Part shown: piece after piece, positions 6,838 through 8,668 of the stretch
Numbering within the stretch: the first letter of the stretch is position 1
Layout of the letters: each line of letters starts with the position of its first letter
DNA from: Eubacteriales bacterium
GTDB taxonomy: Bacteria; Bacillota_A; Clostridia; Lachnospirales; Lachnospiraceae
DNA length: 8,668 nt
Direction of reading: 5' to 3'
NCBI GenBank assembly: GCA_030527765.1
Contig: JAUNAE010000151.1
Span: forward strand, 1 to 8,668
Made by a program: the position numbers and the translations under genes
The notes under the pieces: generated by a model
Told to the model about the DNA's origin: nothing
Seen by the model: the letters and a program-made list of their open reading frames with translations, nothing else
Databases searched by the model: none

Positions 6838-8241
6838 TTACCTATCAGTTTCTTTTTCTTTCGGAAGTACAATGTTCAGGATGATCGCAACCAGTGCTGC
6901 AGGTACGATTCCGGAACCGCCGAAGATCAGTGCCAGAGTGGATGGAAGTCCTGCGAGAACTCCGCTTGTTGCACCGAGACCATAACCAAGACCAAGGGCA
7001 ACTGACACGATTGTCACATTTCGTGGCGTCATTTTTTCCTTTGTGATCAGCTGAACACCGCTTACAACGATGGATGAGAACATCATGACTGCCGCACCAC
7101 CCAGAACGCTCTGAGGCATAATGGAAAGAAGTGCTGCCAGTTTCGGGAACAGACCACAGAAAATCAGGAAAATTCCACCGGTAGCAAGGGCAAAACGATT
7201 GACTACCTTTGTCATGGTAACAAGACCAACGTTCTGGCTGAAGGAAGTATTCGGAAGAACACCGAACAATGCTGCCAGAGAAGATCCGATACCGTCGCAG
7301 ATGACGCCGCCGGACAGCTCAGAATCGGTTGCTTCGCGGCCCATACCGCCTTCGATGACACCGGAAATATCTCCGACTGTCTCTACTGCGGTTACGATGA
7401 ACATAATCAGAACCGGAAGAATTGCACGAATATCAAAGACCGGTTTCACCGGCATAAACTTCGGAATTGCAAACCAGCTTGCCTCATGAACTTTGCTCCA
7501 GTTCAGAACCCATGCCTTGGTATATTCCACACCTTCTGCATTCACTGCAGTGGTCGGAAGAACAAGACCCATGATAGCTGCCACAATGTATCCGATGATA
7601 ATACCAATCAGAATAGATGCGGAACTTGTCAGTCCCTTGGTGCCATGTTTCAGTGCTACAATAATAATCAGAACGAGAAGACCCAGACCCAGATTCTCAA
7701 GAGATCCAAAGTCGTTCGCCTTGTTTCCGCCTCCGAAGGAATTCACACCGACAGAAATCAGAGAAAGTCCGATGGCAAGTACAACAGAACCTGTGACTAC
7801 CGGCGGGAAAAATTTGCGAAGCGGCTTCAGCATAAAGCCAAGAACACCCTCGAACAGACCGCCGATCAGGGAAGCCCCCATGATGGCTCCGTATGCGAGA
7901 ACTCCATTTCCCATAACTGCGGCAACACTGTTGCATACGCCGATGAATCCGGAACTGGTACCCATAATGATCGGGACTTTACCGCCGATTGGTCCAATGG
8001 CATAGAGCTGAATTAGAGTTACAATTCCGGCGATCAGCATCGCATTCTGCAGAAGAGATACCTGCAAAGAGGCCAGATCTGATCCCGCTGAGATACCGCA
8101 GGCTCCGGTGATAATGAGAATTGGTGTCAGGTTACCTACGAACATTGCCATGACGTGCTGAAGTCCCATGGCCAACGCCTGTCCGAATGGAATGCGTCCC
8201 TCAAATGTCTGAGGGTTCGTGTACTTCGATTGTGGTTTCAT
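6838..8241 (-). CDS. NCS2-family purine permease (xanthine/urate type)
   Basis: Inner-membrane nucleobase transporter of the nucleobase-ascorbate (NCS2) family, expected to import a purine such as xanthine or uric acid with a cation. The 467-residue length and continuous hydrophobic pattern fit the 14-segment fold of this family. Key sites are the ETVGD motif in the eighth membrane segment (E287) and the family signature QNVGLVTMTK (Q336, N337, then Gly and Thr-Lys). In studied members Gln-Asn at this place marks xanthine/urate carriers while Glu-Asn marks uracil carriers, so purine use is favoured. The N-terminal cytosolic part is short (about 20 residues). The start at 8241 has AAAAGGAGA a few bases upstream. 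The HPr-family gene lies 86 bases upstream on the same strand, with a hairpin terminator between. The exact purine cannot be told from sequence. Confidence 0.9.
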   Translation of the reverse strand: MKPQSKYTNPQTFEGRIPFGQALAMGLQHVMAMFVGNLTPILIITGACGISAGSDLASLQVSLLQNAMLIAGIVTLIQLYAIGPIGGKVPIIMGTSSGFIGVCNSVAAVMGNGVLAYGAIMGASLIGGLFEGVLGFMLKPLRKFFPPVVTGSVVLAIGLSLISVGVNSFGGGNKANDFGSLENLGLGLLVLIIIVALKHGTKGLTSSASILIGIIIGYIVAAIMGLVLPTTAVNAEGVEYTKAWVLNWSKVHEASWFAIPKFMPVKPVFDIRAILPVLIMFIVTAVETVGDISGVIEGGMGREATDSELSGGVICDGIGSSLAALFGVLPNTSFSQNVGLVTMTKVVNRFALATGGIFLIFCGLFPKLAALLSIMPQSVLGGAAVMMFSSIVVSGVQLITKEKMTPRNVTIVSVALGLGYGLGATSGVLAGLPSTLALIFGGSGIVPAALVAIILNIVLPKEKETDR

Positions 8242-8279
8242 ACGCTCTCCTTTTCCTGTTTCTTTAGTTTTATTGAAAA

Positions 8280-8322
8280 TTCGGAACTACTCAAACTCGC
8301 GCGCGAGTTCGGCAGTTCCGAA
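8280..8322 (-). terminator. Strong hairpin terminator between the HPr gene and the permease gene
   Basis: The outer arms TTCGGAACT and AGTTCCGAA (8280-8288 and 8314-8322) pair perfectly. Inside them AACTCG/CGAGTT (8294-8299 and 8304-8309) closes a CGCG loop, with a small unpaired region between. On the minus strand TTTTC follows. The hairpin starts 5 bases after the HPr stop codon. Only 38 bases separate it from the permease ATG, so permease transcription probably depends on read-through or on a promoter overlapping this hairpin. Confidence 0.8.
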
Positions 8323-8327
8323 AATTC

Positions 8328-8591
8328 TCAATCCTCATCCAGATGATTCATTGCCTCTACGACAACTTCAATGTCTTTCTTTTCATCCGGTCCTGTACAG
8401 CGAAGCTCAATCTCACTGCCTTTTGCAATTGCCTGTGAAACAATATTTAAAATACTCTTTGCATTAAGAACAGTTCCATTGTACACAATCTCAACATGAG
8501 AAGTGCACTGCTCTGCGTGCTTTGCAAATCTCGCCGCCGGACGCACGTGCAGTCCACACTGATTGTCCACGATCACTTTTCTTGATTCCAT
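8328..8591 (-). CDS. HPr-family phosphocarrier protein
   Basis: Small cytosolic phosphocarrier of the sugar phosphotransferase system (HPr family), 87 residues, a normal HPr length. The active-site histidine is H15 in GLHVRPA, which in the family accepts phosphate from enzyme I. S46 in NAKSILNI matches the site phosphorylated by HPr kinase in Firmicutes for catabolite control. The residues after S46 (ILNIVSQAI) differ from the usual IMGVMSLGI, so this may be a paralogue rather than the main HPr. The rest (KGSEIELRCTGPDEKKDIEVVVEAM) fits the fold's last strand and helix. The start at 8591 is set by GGGAGG (8599-8604) with 7 bases spacing and by the family N-terminus; an in-frame TTG at 8606 overlaps that site. 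A terminator follows directly, then the purine permease. Confidence 0.92.
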   Translation of the reverse strand: MESRKVIVDNQCGLHVRPAARFAKHAEQCTSHVEIVYNGTVLNAKSILNIVSQAIAKGSEIELRCTGPDEKKDIEVVVEAMNHLDED

Positions 8592-8611
8592 TTCAAATCC
8601 TCCCAAAATCC

Positions 8612-8648
8612 AGTGGTAGTGTCAAGTCTGACACCACTTTTTTATTTT
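8612..8648 (+). terminator. Terminator-like hairpin in the HPr leader, oriented against the gene
   Basis: On the plus strand AGTGG, a TAG bulge, TGTCA (8612-8624), loop AGTC, then TGACACCACT (8629-8638) forms a 10-bp stem followed by TTTTTTATTTT. This is the form of an intrinsic terminator for plus-strand transcription, yet no plus-strand gene precedes it. On the minus strand it is a hairpin 8 bases upstream of the HPr ribosome site, with a weaker four-T run after it. Confidence 0.5.
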
Positions 8649-8651
8649 ATA
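8646..8651 (-). promoter_or_regulatory. Possible -10 element of the HPr gene
   Basis: TATAAA on the minus strand lies 55 bases before the HPr start codon and just upstream of the leader hairpin. Its -35 would fall beyond the right edge, so the promoter cannot be confirmed. Confidence 0.25.
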
Positions 8652-8668
8652 AAGGCTTGAAAAGCCTT
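8652..8668. repeat. Inverted repeat at the right edge
   Basis: AAGGCTT, GAA, AAGCCTT is a perfect 7-bp inverted repeat ending exactly at the window edge. It may be part of a terminator of a neighbouring gene beyond the window; without the following bases this cannot be decided. Confidence 0.35.

Noticed and set aside
7486..8016. Two overlapping plus-strand frames (170 and 176 codons) inside the permease gene
   Set aside because: Both are shadows of the membrane protein codons on the other strand, with no initiation signals.
8242..8327. Purine riboswitch before the purine permease
   Set aside because: The gap is only 86 bases, mostly taken by one long hairpin, and I cannot find the three-way-junction core of a purine riboswitch.
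8592..8606. Longer HPr from TTG at 8606
   Set aside because: The TTG overlaps the GGGAGG ribosome site that serves the ATG at 8591, and only the 8591 start places the active histidine at 15 and the serine at 46.
8620..8625. Perfect TTGACA on the minus strand in the HPr leader as a -35 box
   Set aside because: It is part of the hairpin arm, and the position 17 bases downstream falls in the ribosome binding site with no -10-like sequence.

Overview
The window looks like an ordinary chromosomal segment of a Firmicute, most likely a gut Lachnospiraceae/Clostridia relative. The reasons are strong GGAGG-type ribosome binding sites, short intergenic gaps closed by U-tailed hairpins, moderate GC, a Ser46-type HPr, and a CdaR-glycerate kinase-GntP arrangement. 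This placement is inferred from sequence style and protein families; no search was run. All seven genes belong to recognisable families and I see no mobile element, CRISPR array, tRNA, rRNA or phage gene.

Left part (1-3640): a glycerate-use module. A sugar-diacid-type regulator (CdaR family) is read leftwards and runs off the left edge, so its C-terminal DNA-binding domain is not visible. It is divergent from a two-gene rightward operon, glycerate kinase (1086-2240) and a GntP-family permease (2278-3528). The likely logic is that the permease imports glycerate or a related sugar acid, the kinase makes 2-phosphoglycerate for glycolysis, and the regulator senses the acid and controls the operon from the shared intergenic region. 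A bidirectional terminator (3592-3640) closes the module.

Middle part (3693-6713): a leftward pair, a MalY/PatB-type PLP-dependent C-S lyase or aminotransferase followed by an M3-family zinc oligoendopeptidase. The two genes overlap by ATGA, so they are probably translationally coupled. Together they suggest breakdown of peptides and sulfur amino acids. A promoter-like pair and a leader hairpin precede the lyase.

Right part (6726-8668): a leftward pair, an HPr-family phosphocarrier with His15 and Ser46, then an NCS2-family purine (xanthine/urate type) permease. Each is followed by its own hairpin terminator. A hairpin that is a textbook terminator only on the opposite strand lies in the leader of the HPr gene.

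No clearly novel system is visible. The points most worth checking are the HPr paralogue with a divergent Ser46 region beside a purine permease, the oddly oriented hairpin in its leader, the palindromes between cdaR and glxK, and the coupled lyase-peptidase pair.
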